Source: Siderastrea siderea
Lineage: Eukaryota; Cnidaria; Anthozoa; Scleractinia; Rhizangiidae
Reading direction: 5' to 3'
Assembly: GCA_964030785.1 (NCBI GenBank)
Contig: OZ034977.1
Coordinates: 29,074,652-29,138,651 of the forward strand
DNA: 64,000 nt
The translations under genes and the position numbers were made by a program. Of the stretch, positions 37,485-48,199 are shown in pieces. The number at the start of each line of letters is the position of its first letter. Position 1 is the first letter of the stretch. A model generated the notes under the pieces. The model did no database searches. It was not told where the DNA came from and saw nothing but the letters and a program-made list of their open reading frames with translations.

Positions 37485-39871
37485 TTATGGAGATTCTATT
37501 GCACATGTCTTCTTGGAAAGGTGTTTCTGAATAATACTGAAAAAATCTGCAGCCATATCTTTACTGTACACTTGTAAGATGGATTCCTTCTTTTGTACAG
37601 AGATAAGGTCTGGCAAGTGTTCAAGGACCAAAGAAATCATTTCAATCGGAAACCCACTGGGCAGGGCCACATTGTGCACAGTGCTTCTCCCAATATCTTT
37701 TTGGAGTTGAAATCTATATTTCTCCATGTCTTGTTTGATTTTAAGTTTGGCCTCAGAAGTAAATAATTGGGAGTTACCCTCATTCTGTTCAGTGAGGGTC
37801 ATCTCAGACTCATCTTGAACACTGAGTGCCTCAACCTGTTCAGCTGCATGCACAAGCATACAGTTTTCACACTGACAGTGTAGCCTGTGAAAGTCACAGC
37901 ATGTGTGATCTTGAGGTTGATTGTCTGGAACCTTGTGGTCAAAATGATTTAAATAATTTTTCTTTTACATTCCTTGGACTGGACATAGGACCGCATGGCT
38001 TCTAGTATGTTTTTTTACAGGCTTTTGGAATGTCATAAGAATAATAATGTGTCAGCCCTAGCTGCAAAGCCATTTCTGCCAGCCCTCCCACCCTGGTGTA
38101 CCTTACCCCAGTGTGAACAATTCCGTGAATGTCATTGCAGTCAATCCCAATAATTATTGCAAACGCCACAGTCACGAACAACACACGGTGGCTTGATTTC
38201 CCATTTACCAGTTCATCTACTATTCTCCTTCTCTCATGCTTGGAATATTGGGCATGATACATGGTAAAAAGTCTGTTCTTTGCTGAAGGCTCTGCTGAAG
38301 GGTGGTATTGGTCTTTGCCCATTTCATTGGAAAATACAGGAAACAGCCTGAAATTGTTTCAAGATTTCCATAAATAAGAGTGAGGGGCATTTCCAGCCTC
38401 TTTGATTTGAGTTCTGCAACAATTGGCTGCAAAATTCTATCCAATTTGTCATCGCCCCTATCAGGACACACATGGGATGCATAAGTCCTGTTTGGACTAC
38501 ACTCAATTGTTACTGGGGTGGACAGTCCTAAGGCAGTTACAATGCCACTTTTTGTAGCTGCTGTTGCTGTGCCTGTAAGTGCCAGTAGTGACACTCAGAT
38601 GGGAACAAATTTGTTAACAGGCTTATTCTTCCATATGCTGGACGAAATGTGGCCCTTAACAAAAAACAGAAAAGAAGGTATAAATATAAATTTGTGTCCC
38701 ACGTGATGTTTAATTTGTAATTATGTAATGACTGAAGTACACCATCCCATAAAATGGTTCATTTCCCATCAATCTTTCTCTTTTCATAGGTTGCTCTTTA
38801 TTTAATCTCTGAAAACATGAGTTGCATGGATGAGAACCTCTCTCTGGATATTTACGCTTTCTGATTGCTTTCATTTCACAAGCCAGTTATTAACCGGTTT
38901 GAATGATAAGAAATGTAGACAGACAGACAGACTTTATATATTTATGCACGATAAAAGTAAAAGCTGTACAGTCTGTGGGGTCATAAGAAAGATTTTAAAA
39001 ATAAAATAAATGCCTGACTAAAAAAGCTATTGCAAGTTATTAGCCAGTGAGGTACACTGCAGCAAGTTTGTGGTAACAGTCCTCGGATATAAATTACAAT
39101 GGTTTGATATTTTCTAGCTAGCAGGAAACCAATTAGATATATTCAAGAATGTCTATTTATCAAACAACATGACTTTTTAACGGTTTTGATTGAAAATAAT
39201 AACGCATTCAGTAGGAAATTGGTCTATTCTGATCAGATGGTTTTAATATAAGTAATAAAAACTATTAGCATTTGCATTGAACATAATCTTTTAAAAATGT
39301 ACACTGTACACATGCACACTCAGTTACTTCAATTTTGAAAACAAAGCAACACGACTAGAAGAAAAGATAATTATATTATATAAATACCATTCAAGAACCA
39401 AATGAGCCTCGTCCACAACATTGGCTTGCACCCTTTCGCTTTAAGCATTTTGGCAACATTCTTGTTGTCCTCGAATCGAATACTTCGGGGTGCCCAAACA
39501 TCAAACAACATTTCTTGATATCTTCCGGGATGGTGACTTTTCCTTCCCCTTCTTCTTCTCCCACACTTTGTAAGACACACACATTCAACACTCCTTCCAG
39601 TTTTTGCACCTGGTCTCTCATAAACGCGCTCAAAGGCGAAACTACGATAACAACAGAATCTTGCCCCACAGTACAGCAGCTTCGAATGTAATCGAACATC
39701 GAGGGTAAAATCGGATAAGCGATTTTCCGAAACCTGTCGGCAATGCCACCAGCACACCTTTTTTCTACACATATAGCTCTTTAACAAGGTCTCGAACTGC
39801 TCTTTCATTAACACTTTTATCCCTAATTTTTCCATGGAAAACTCAATTGCCTCGTGGAATAGTGACCCCAT
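37485..39871 (-). pseudogene. RecQ-type DNA helicase, frameshifted, transposon-borne
   Basis: Reading the minus strand from ATG at 39871 (MGSLFHEAIEFSMEKL), the superfamily 2 helicase motifs occur in order: Walker A LPTGFGKS (about 39720-39745), Ia VVSPLSAFMRDQVQKL (about 39600), II VVDEAHLV (about 39400), III LLALTGTATAAT (about 38560-38594), V VLFVTVAF...GIDCNDIHGIVH (about 38130-38180), and VI GGRAGRNG (about 38070-38095). A Cys/His cluster CCDFHRLHCQCENC (about 37862-37905) precedes a C-terminal tail ending HLSKKTCAIESP at 37485. The segment between motifs II and III (about 38660-39390) looks like an intron, arguing against a processed copy. Frame changes after motif I, before motif II, before motif III and around motif VI make it a pseudogene. 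RecQ helicases unwind DNA in repair and recombination; a role in this element's transposition is only inference. Confidence 0.85.
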
Positions 39872-40589
39872 TTGGTAAAACCGGATGTGCGAATACCTGA
39901 CGCCTGCGCAGTTTGACCGATCACAGGATTCCTGTTTTCCGGTAAACGCTTTATCCCAGAGTCCCTCGTTCCCGACCGCTGGTCTAGGGTAACGCGGACT
40001 CTGGGAACGAGATTGCCGTACCACAAGCTTTACAGCACTAAAAAAAACCCACGTCCAACAAAACATATCTCAACAACTCGCCGACGACAACAACCCAAAT
40101 TTCTTGGCTTGATAGATAGCCACTTTTTAACCATGGTGCTCCGCGGGCGCGGCTTCGCCCCGCGCGGAGCTCCGCTAAAAATTGTGCCAAGCAAAAATCT
40201 TGGTGCTTTGGGTGGTTCGGTTTCCTCTTGTTAACCTACCAACGAGAAGCCGAGTTTTGGACGCTGCACGTGTAGTGCGTGAACAGCTACATGACCTAAT
40301 TTGCCAGCGGCGCCCGCGTGTGAATGATTGAGATATGTTTTGAGCGTTGAATTTTATCGGAATGCTGAGGCTTACTTACTGCACGTTTTATTTTGTGTAT
40401 CGAAAATTCTTTACGTGTCTGGAAATGCAACAGATCAAGGATCTCGCATCCTATCCATTGGAGCCGTTTCCTCATATCATCTTGTTATCTTCTCCATAAA
40501 GGAAAACAACTGCCTTAAACGTCAATGTTTTCTCCTGGTAGTTACCCAACTAGAAAATTTTCATCTTGAATTCCCAGGGTACATGTAAC

Positions 40590-40884
40590 CATTATGAAAG
40601 GATAAGGATAAAGTCGCACTCGGGCCAAGGAGGTTCACACGGCCGAAGCTTATCCCGGTTTCCGTAGCATGAAGCAACTGAGAGAATTGCTTCTCCCCCC
40701 GTGGATGGGTAGTCCATCGCAGGGTTACCAGCTCCCAGCATAATGTCGCCGGTACCCATTCATATACCTGGGTGAAGAGAGACATGTGGGGTAAAGTACT
40801 TTGTCTAAGGAAACAACACGATGGTAGGGACTGGGCGTCGAGCCACCGACCACCATTACACCACCGCGCCCTTAGAGGGTTAAT
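40590..40884 (-). mobile_element. tRNA-related SINE, unit B
   Basis: The minus strand begins GGGCGCGGTGGTGTAATGG, containing a good pol III A-box match (TGGTGTAATGG). A B-box-like GGCTCGACGCC follows, then the body with GTACCGGCGACATTATGC. The A-to-B spacing is shorter than in a tRNA, so the head is probably decayed. It is present in both units and predates the duplication. Confidence 0.75.
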
Positions 40885-41216
40885 GAAAACCCACCTATGC
40901 TTACATAGGGTGGTATAACCACGGCTAATGAAACCGTTCTGTTTGTAGCGGAGAGGATTGTGGTTACACCTAAACAACCTTTGCTGAAAATTAAGCCCAC
41001 AGATCACACAAGAAGAAAAAAAAGGACAAAAAAAATAACTCAAGCAAACCAACCAATACTATCAACAAGAATAATACTTCTTGATTTTTGAAAATAAATT
41101 GGGAAAGAAGATAGCTAGTTTGACTGAAGTTTAGAAATTGTACTTTGCAGTTACATTGATACATTTACACTGTTGCACGCAGAAGAAATTAAGGTCATGC
41201 AATTATATATTGATAG

Positions 41217-41364
41217 ATTGTGGCTCAGTGGTAAACGATACACTGAAAAGTCCTGGATACCCATTTGTCTACCTCGGAAGTATCAACTGCAATTACTCAG
41301 TTCCAATTCGACAAGGCATGGCGATGAAAATTACCTTCCATTTTTTTGACTTGACGTGCAGCGG
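41217..41364 (+). CDS. CUB domain, first half (unit B)
   Basis: Same splice sites, length and phases (1 in, 2 out) as the unit A exon at 32239. It encodes DCGSVVNDTLKSPGYP, then FVYLGSINCNYSVPIRQG, and ends FFDLTCSG. Three CUB cysteines are kept. It differs from unit A at five residues (S to V, Y to L, P to R, H to F, E to D), three of them needing two base changes. If transcription reads through the 5-kb insertion upstream, this exon joins in frame either to the signal-peptide exon at 12677 or to the end of the unit A CUB at 33880. Confidence 0.85.
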
Positions 41365-42112
41365 GTAAGTGAAGTAATAAATCCATGAGATTGCACTTTG
41401 GTCAAGAGGATACGAGAAATTATCAATAGTAGACGTTATAGACGCCGGTACACGCCAAAGCAAAGGGAAATATGACAGCAGTTATCCACACAACCCTGTC
41501 AATACATTCTGGTCACCAATGCATCTCTTATGAGACGAGTGTTGCACCTTTTGCTGAGTAGATTTATCAAAATTCTTTACCTGTTCTAGTCTTGCAATAA
41601 AAAGAAAAATTGCTGGAAAACTCTTAATTCTCAGCTAAGGTAGCGTAACGTCGTGTCTTAAAATTACGTTCTTGACAAAACTTTGGCTATGGGTTTGAGG
41701 CCGGATATTTCCAACGCCAACACATTATTGACTTTATAGATATTTCATCCAAATTTGCAAAAGTGAAGAGAATCTCCCATCTATTGGGCGGTTTATATCT
41801 TGTCGTATACATTAACCGAAACTGTGTAGCAGCAATATTGGAATATTCGGATAAGCCTTCTATTATCCGAAAATGCTGTATTTCATCCTGGAACAATTGA
41901 TTCTTAGCTGTGAGTCCTCAAATTTCCAGTCCGTGTGAATCGAGGTTTCCCCTTTGATTGGTATTAAATGCCCAAAACCCCTTTGAAAATTGTTGCGTAA
42001 AACAATCGGTCGGGCCACCAGTTTTCAAAGGGTACCGTAAAACCTCCAAGTAAGCGTGATGGAGGCATTGCAATAACCTAGCCCTGTCCCCAAGAAAACG
42101 ACGGTCAAAGCA

Positions 42113-42512
42113 TACCGTATTTACTCGATTAAACGCCACGGCGTTTATTAAATTTTTAGGCTTTCCGATGCGGCGTTTATTCAAGGGCGGCGGCGTTTAT
42201 TTCAAAATCATATTAATTTTCTTAAATTACTGGCAACAAGTAGAGTAAATCATTTGTAAATGTTATGTAAAACAGAGACATGTTAGAAGTTCCAATGTCT
42301 CGCTTTTTTGCTGAGATAGAATCCTAATTGTCTGGCTTGATAGATTACCGAGTTGTACATACTTGTTATTTTAATTTTTTGTTATAATCCTCGAATAAAC
42401 GCCGCATTCTCTGATTGGGTGCGGCGTTTATCGGTAATTTTACTTCCATCTGCGGCGTTTAATCGATGGCGGCGTTTATTTGAGAGCGGCGCTTAATCGA
42501 GTAAATACAGTA
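42113..42512. mobile_element. TA-flanked MITE with CGGCGTTTATT words (unit B)
   Basis: Same element and position as 33135-33530, flanked by TA at both ends, with small sequence differences. Confidence 0.8.
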
Positions 42513-42701
42513 GGACCTCTTCCGTTCCCATCCCTATAGGATATTATTAAGCAACCAATCAATCATTGTGACTTAAAACAATCAACTATGAAGAAAATTT
42601 TCGTAGAACTATGAGAAGCCGTTCTACAGGCCAGTCTTTTTGTTAAAACAACCTTAGGTTAACGCCGATAGGACTGAAGGTCAGCTTTCTTTTAATTATA
42701 G

Positions 42702-42871
42702 AGCGTATTTAACCATTTCCAACGACTACAATGAGGTATTTGGTGTGTACTGTGGCTGGCTTTATGACAAAGAAGTTTTATATGTATCTGGGAACTACGC
42801 AGTTTTAACATTCCAATCATACTCCTATGTATGGATCATTTTCTATTTCACTTTTGCTACTGTTCCACTTG
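42702..42871 (+). CDS. CUB domain, second half (unit B)
   Basis: Acceptor TTTTAATTATAG, donor G|GTAAGTATT at 42872; 170 nt, phase 2 in and 1 out. It reads AYLTISNDYNEVFGVYCGWL, then YDKEVLYVSGNYAVLTFQSY, and ends FATVPLG. With the exon at 41217 it makes a CUB domain of about 106 residues with the usual four cysteines. The YDK loop, absent from unit A, is present here. The phase-1 end fits the Ig-like exon at 43496, the next exon downstream. Confidence 0.85.
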
Positions 42872-43495
42872 GTAAGTATTAGTGAAAATGTACTACTCGG
42901 GCGATAACTGCTTTTTCTCCGTGGGGATACTGGGTGGGGGGAGGGCGGGGGGTTGTTGAAATTGTGTAGGTTTTAATTTCTGCCCCATATTTTTGAAATA
43001 GTTAAGATTTTGCCATTGATAGTTTTTGGTTTGCCCATTAATATATAATGCTTTCCCAGGGCCCACGAAGCCGATTGCGACTTGAGGGGCTAAAGCGATC
43101 GCGGAAGTTTGAGTCAACTTGAGGCGGCCAGGGCGGACGGAGGGATGGGGATGACTAGGGGACTGTTAAGAAAAAGTAATATGCATGTGTGTGGAAATAC
43201 ATCCAAAACCTGACGAAAATCGTGGCAAAAGATATCCGGCAATTGTAACTTACTGACTGCGTGACTAAGGCTTTGCCTTTATCCATGATACTCTGTCAAA
43301 CCCCGATTGTCAACAGGCGCCAAAATTACAGAGCATTCAATGATATGTACGTGAAGTATCTCATAATGAGCGCACGTGTTCTCGTGTTTACAGTATCCAT
43401 GTATCAGTATGTAACACTAACCATACAGACTCATTTTAAAGCAAAATCTATTTGTTGCTTGTAAAGGTGTCCCTCAGACTATTTTTTTCCTATAG

Positions 43496-43735
43496 AACCC
43501 AAGCTAAAGGTGTTGAAGCTATCTCCTGTCGTGCGCACATTTCCTGGTTATGAAACTTCATGGTCAGTCACTGGGCCTCTTCCCATATATACAGCGCCAA
43601 CATACAACTCCAAAGTGTTGTTTAATACAACAAATACTACTGGAAGATTCACGTTAGATAATGACGGAAACTACACTTTCGTGGCCACCAACAGGTTTGG
43701 AACTGACGTCAAAAGGTTTTCAGCCGTTGTCACTG
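43496..43735 (+). CDS. Ig-like domain exon of the CUB/Ig gene
   Basis: Acceptor TTTTTTTCCTATAG, donor CTG|GTAAGAC; 240 nt, phase 1 at both ends. It encodes EPKLKVLKLSPVVRTFPG and onward, a Trp in ETSWSVTG, then DNDGNYTFVATNRFGTD and a final AVVTG. The DxGxYxxxAxNxxG pattern marks strands F-G of an Ig-like fold, but the strand B and F cysteines are replaced, so there is no core disulphide. Asn-X-Thr sites (NTT, NYT) suit an extracellular protein. Phase 1-1 is typical of shuffled extracellular modules and makes the gene order signal peptide-CUB(-CUB)-Ig. The protein probably has more domains downstream; a receptor or adhesion role is inferred. Confidence 0.8.
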
Positions 43736-44337
43736 GTAAGACTTTGTTCTGAAGAGGAAGACTGTCGGGTGTAGGGGGGGGGGCTGTCGTTTTCTTTTAA
43801 ATGTTGGCGCTATTTATCAAATATCCTGCATGAAGAAGCTAAAAGCTCAGATAAAGGGTTTCATATTGCACGCAATGTTGGGATCATAAAGCATCTAACT
43901 GCGGTCATCCTGCTAGTTATCGAGAGCTAACGAAATCATGATAAAGCTGGGAGGCCGTTGTTAAATTTCCATTTTCAGATGCCCTAAAACGTTGAGAAAT
44001 ATTTTGATCCACTAAAGCGTTTTCGTATCGTTTTCGCCTGTCTACACTGTTGTTTAAAAGCCGATATCGTGATATGCCTTTCCTTATTGTCCACGAAAGA
44101 TTTTGAAAGTCTCTGTTTTCACCCGTTCACACAACATAGTGTTTTCGTCTCCGTTTTCCTTGTAGTGCGGAGGACTTGGTAACTAGTGTCGTTTATAGCA
44201 AAATTTGAGAGAAAGAAGCCATAACTTACAAGCATATTTGTACAATGGGATGCGCTGTTAGAAAAGTTTAAAATATGGTGAGCTGTTAGAATATAAGTTT
44301 AAGTTTTGGGCGTTTGCATGAGCACCCTGAGATCATG

Positions 44338-44357
44338 AGTGTGTGTGTGTGTGTGTG
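44338..44357. repeat. (GT)n microsatellite
   Basis: About nine uninterrupted GT pairs, inside the intron after the Ig-like exon. Confidence 0.9.
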
Positions 44358-44943
44358 AACCAGAAAGATAAAAAAAATCATGATAATGACAGTGACAATG
44401 ATATTAATAGGCCGTTTAAGTAATATATACAGAATGAGGGGCCGTGTTGTATCCGAATTTACGAATGCCTCTAAATGTTCATGTTTATCTACTATCTTGG
44501 CAATATCAATCATTTTAGGCGTGTAATTATAAGTCGAAGGAAAAATTTGTCGGTAAATCAGGGTGAAATAATTTCTTTTGTATTTTCTTTATGAATTATT
44601 AATCAGTGTGATAATGTATGTAAAGCGGTATGGCGTACGAGAAATAATTCGTATACTTGTGTTCATTGACATGCATACACAGTCGGAGAGCAGTCTAATG
44701 TTTTGTTGAGTTATGGCAGACGTGCCAGTTTCGGTTATGATTACATATTATTCGTAACTGGACCTCGCACCAAAGGAATTAGTTAGTAGCTTAATAGTTC
44801 TCAGTTTCCCAACGCGCTCTCGTAGCACGGATACTGTTTTTGCCTTCGTGGTTTTCTTTCCTTTGACCCGCCCATCCAATTACAGGATGTTTATAGCCTG
44901 AGCTAGAAGAGAGGTTTCTTTTTTCTCTTGAAGCAAGCTGTTC

Positions 44944-45252
44944 TCATTTATTCAGGTCTAGAAACAAACAGTTCTCATAGGCAAAACAAGCTGTGTTATA
45001 TTGTTGTGTTGCTACCTGGGTGAATTGCCAACGTGACATACCAAAATCGTCGTAGATAAGTTTCTGGAGAAGTGGTAACTTTTGATGGACTTTGATTGGA
45101 TATTGGAAAAGTTGCAACTGTTTAAAGTCGGTGAGAGGGAATTCGTCCCCGCAGCCCGTTTGAATATAATTTTGAGCCTTGTGAGGCGTCATGAGCACAA
45201 AAAATTGTGCTTTTTTTTCTGTAACAAGGACCCTGTAGCTGGTGTCGGGCAT
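44944..45252 (-). other. Unidentified open frame antisense within the intron
   Basis: A 102-codon minus-strand frame begins MPDTSYRVLVTEKKAQFFVL; its stop overlaps an AATAAA (CTGAATAAATGA). Composition is protein-like (DDFGMSRWQFTQVATQQY) rather than repeat-derived. I recognise no domain. It could be a gene fragment, a processed remnant or chance; the overlap of stop and poly(A) signal is unusual but proves nothing. Confidence 0.3.
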
Positions 45253-45379
45253 CTGTGATCGTGGAAACGAACTCAATAGTTACATAATTATTTTGCAAAA
45301 TACGCGTAACTGGAATTTCTTTCTGTAGAAAATTTTATTTATCTTTGGATTGTTTTCTCCATTCGTGTTTACTTTTTAG

Positions 45380-45503
45380 AGTGTCAATCTCAATGTTCTT
45401 ATCAACGGTCAGATCGTTTTGGGGAGAGGAACACGCTTTCCTGCTGGAATGTAACGTCAATAGTAGACGTTACTACATGTGCTCTGGTGTATACAGCAGC
45501 TAT
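45380..45503 (+). CDS. Possible Cys-rich exon after the Ig-like domain
   Basis: Acceptor TTTACTTTTTAG; entering in phase 1 (compatible with the Ig-like exon) it reads ECQSQCSYQRSDRFGERNTL, then SCWNVTSIVDVTTCAL. The spaced cysteines, a Trp and an N-glycosylation site (NVT) suit an extracellular module, perhaps thrombospondin-type, but I cannot assign a family. The end is placed at the donor AT|GTAAGA (phase 2); another end cannot be excluded. The frame downstream at 45610-45857 would need phase 1 and does not fit. Confidence 0.45.
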
Positions 45504-46117
45504 GTAAGATTATTTAACAAGGCATTTAAAAATTGGTTGTCTAATAGAATATCAACGTGAGAAACAAACTAAACTATTATTTTCCTGTACTTCTGTTATT
45601 ATTGTATAGAAAATCGTACTACATCGGGTACAGTTCGTGATTTGATGTATAATTTATCATTTGATGACGAATTGTACAAAGTCGCAAGAGTTTTAATTTG
45701 TCTGCTTTATGAAAAACACGAGCAGGATTTGCGTACTGAAATCTCACCGGTGTTGTTACTTATCATATGCAACATTCCCAAACCATACGGGAGGCCTGAA
45801 TACCCGTCAACACGGAAGAGCAACGAACGCAAGGTAGTAGTAAACCTTGTTAATTAATTTTTGCCCTTGTTTTTGTATTTCCTTTGCACTACCCCGCATT
45901 CCTCTTCCCCTTGGTAAACCACTGATATGTAAATAAATGTATTCTGCATCGTTTTTTGATACCATTGAAAGGTAAATAACTGTATTCTAAAACAGTCTCA
46001 GTCTAACACTGTAGGAACAATAGGAACTATAGACTTGTCCAAACTTGCCTACTCTTAACGAAAACTGCTGCTGATTGGATAAGAATCTTACATTACCGAC
46101 ACTTGGGTGTCTCTAAA

Positions 46118-46290
46118 ACCTGGAACACCCCGGAACACCCCGGAACATCCCCGGAACACCCCCGGAACAGCCCGGAACAGCCCGGAACAGCCCGGAACAG
46201 CCCGGAACAGCCCGGAACAGCCCGGAACAACCCCGGAACACCCCTGGAACATCCCATAATACCCCGGAACACCCTCGAAACAGATAGGAA
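46118..46290 (-). repeat. GGGGTGTTCC decamer minisatellite, copy 1
   Basis: On the plus strand CCCCGGAACA and CCCGGAACAG units are repeated about 16 times. The unique flank to 46470 matches, in opposite orientation, the flank of the copy at 47750-47990 (shared GAGC.GTCTGACCGCTG). All long frames here follow from the repeat. Confidence 0.9.
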
Positions 46291-47749
46291 CACCCCCAGG
46301 ACACCAAAATAGTGGTCAGCGGTCAGACCGCTCACAAATTGACTACGCCGTAAACCTCCGAAGATTCCCAATTCTTCAGAAGACTTTTGCGCATCACCCT
46401 GAGTTTTCCAAGCATTTACAAGAATGCTACGGAATATTTTTGAAGCTTTTGAGAACAGCGAAAGAACCAATATTTAATGAAACAGTATATTATACACGTG
46501 TCCTTCATATTAACAAACTTACGATTTTTAGTGATATGAAAAAGGGGACAGTTGAATTATTAATTCTGCATTGATATTTCTCGTGCGAAGTTTGGATTAT
46601 CACGCTCAGAAAACAGGTTTGACCTCAAGGACATAATAAATCCTAATAATAGAGTGTCACGCAATGTAATGAGGTCATTATTCCGAGGTCACACAATCGT
46701 CATCGTTTTATCACGACAGGCGCATGGAAAATGTTTGCCCGCTGGTTCGTTACGCCAATATATACACCTAATTAAAAAAAAAAAACGAAAACCATTTCAT
46801 ATAAAAATGAAAAATAAATAAAAGACAGAAATAGGAATAGATTAGGCATGCAAACTACATTCAAGGATTCGCTCTGACGAAGAGCAATTTTAATTGAGCG
46901 TTTAAAAAAAAGCATTCACGAGCGTTCACAATTTGAGCGTTTAAAAACGCTCAAAATGTGAGCTTTTAGATGGCCAATCACCTTTTATCAACTCAGTTTA
47001 TATTACTTTGAAGTATCATACCGCATTGCATGAGTGCTTCGGGAATATTCAAATCCGAGTTTCTATGTCTAATAAATTCCCACCTCACAGCTTTCTCTTT
47101 TTATATTTAAATGACAACGTTTTTGCAATTGGGCCTGTATATATTTTTGGTTAACAAAAGAGCGTAGCTCAAAGATAAATGAGTAGCAGAAATGTGCGCC
47201 TGCAAAAAAGTACTTACCATAAGTTTGTAGAGGTATGCAGGGGCTTATAATGTGGGATGTCACAATGTAATCCGGGAGCAAAAGGAGTTTACACTCTTAT
47301 AGCAAGGAAAGGATCAAGTATTTTATTTACTGTCACAACCCGATCTAGTTAGACTTTAAGAGAAAAAAAATCAATAAACAAAAAAGGAAAATATCAACGA
47401 TGAGAGTACATACCACATTTTCCTGAACTTTGCAAAGTTCAAAGTTAGTGGATACATAATGTTTTACATTTTTTTTCGTGGTCTTGAACGTGAAACGCAA
47501 ATCTGTCACGCAATGCTCAAGGGTAAGTTATTGCGACCATGACGTGTTGTATGGTGAATTGAATTATTATCCGGGATGCCCACCCCCAGAAATTCACTTA
47601 TATCCATGACATAACATCTGTTTGTCGAGAGTTATAACGCAAATCTCGCATGTGTTACAACAATTTCAATAATTGAACTGAAATATTCAAAATCAAACAC
47701 ACCAAATGAATGTTATTTTAGTCATTAAATTCGATGCTAGATAACAAGC

Positions 47750-47990
47750 TTCGAAAACCTTCGTGTGATCCGCAAAACTCTTCGAAAATCTTCGTTAATC
47801 TTTGGAGATCCTTGGGCCAGTCTACATGTGAGCAGTCTGACCGCTGGCCACTACTTTTGGTGTTCAAGGGTGTTCCTGGCTGTATTGAGGGTATTCCGGA
47901 GCATTATGGGATGTTTCAGGGTGTTCCGAGGGTGTTCCGAGGGTGTTCTTGGGGGTGTTCCGGGGTGTTCCGGGTTTTACAGACATCCCC
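47750..47990 (+). repeat. GGGGTGTTCC decamer minisatellite, copy 2
   Basis: Same dispersed element as 46118-46470, with fewer, more diverged GGGTGTTCC units (about 47868-47975) after the flank containing GAGCAGTCTGACCGCTGGCC. Confidence 0.85.
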
Positions 47991-48199
47991 GGCACTTTTG
48001 TTCTACTGCAAAAATTTGCTGTGCGTGTAAATTTTCTTACGATCAAATTCAATAAAAGCTCTTTGCAGCTCAGTAAAATACTGACGCAAGCTACGTTTTA
48101 ATCGCGGACAACAAACAATATAGCTTTGCTCGCACGACTTGACAGTCGTTATTCTCATAAAAACAGAGCAGTCCCTCAATGCGCTCCAGTAAACAATAT

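Larger units (their letters stand above)
34986..40015. mobile_element. 5.03-kb DNA transposon with RecQ-like helicase gene
   Basis: The ends are perfect 72-bp inverted repeats (34986-35057 and 39944-40015), tip CAATCTCGTTCCCAGAGTCC. The 9-bp target CCGTACCAC is duplicated at 34977-34985 and 40016-40024. Unit A carries the uninterrupted empty site at about 31085. Two convergent degraded genes fill it: an unidentified plus-strand gene (about 35202-37074) and a minus-strand RecQ-type helicase (37485-39871). 9-bp duplications are typical of Mutator-like elements but not exclusive to them. No recognisable transposase motif was found, so the superfamily is open. Confidence 0.9.
34425..43397 (+). 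repeat. Tandem duplication unit B, interrupted by a transposon
   Basis: Direct repeat of unit A. It starts inside the low-copy repeat (34425, matching about 30548) and matches unit A up to 34406/43397. About 5.04 kb at 34986-40024 is later insertion plus duplicated target. The Ig-like exon lies just beyond the end and is not duplicated. Confidence 0.9.

Noticed and set aside
45610..45857. Open frame after a TATTGTATAG acceptor, considered as the next CUB/Ig exon
   Set aside because: It must be entered in phase 1, whereas the preceding exon ends in phase 2 at its only good donor; no domain recognised.
46093..46470. 125-codon Cys/Gly/Phe-rich minus frame
   Set aside because: Translation of the GGGGTGTTCC decamer array.
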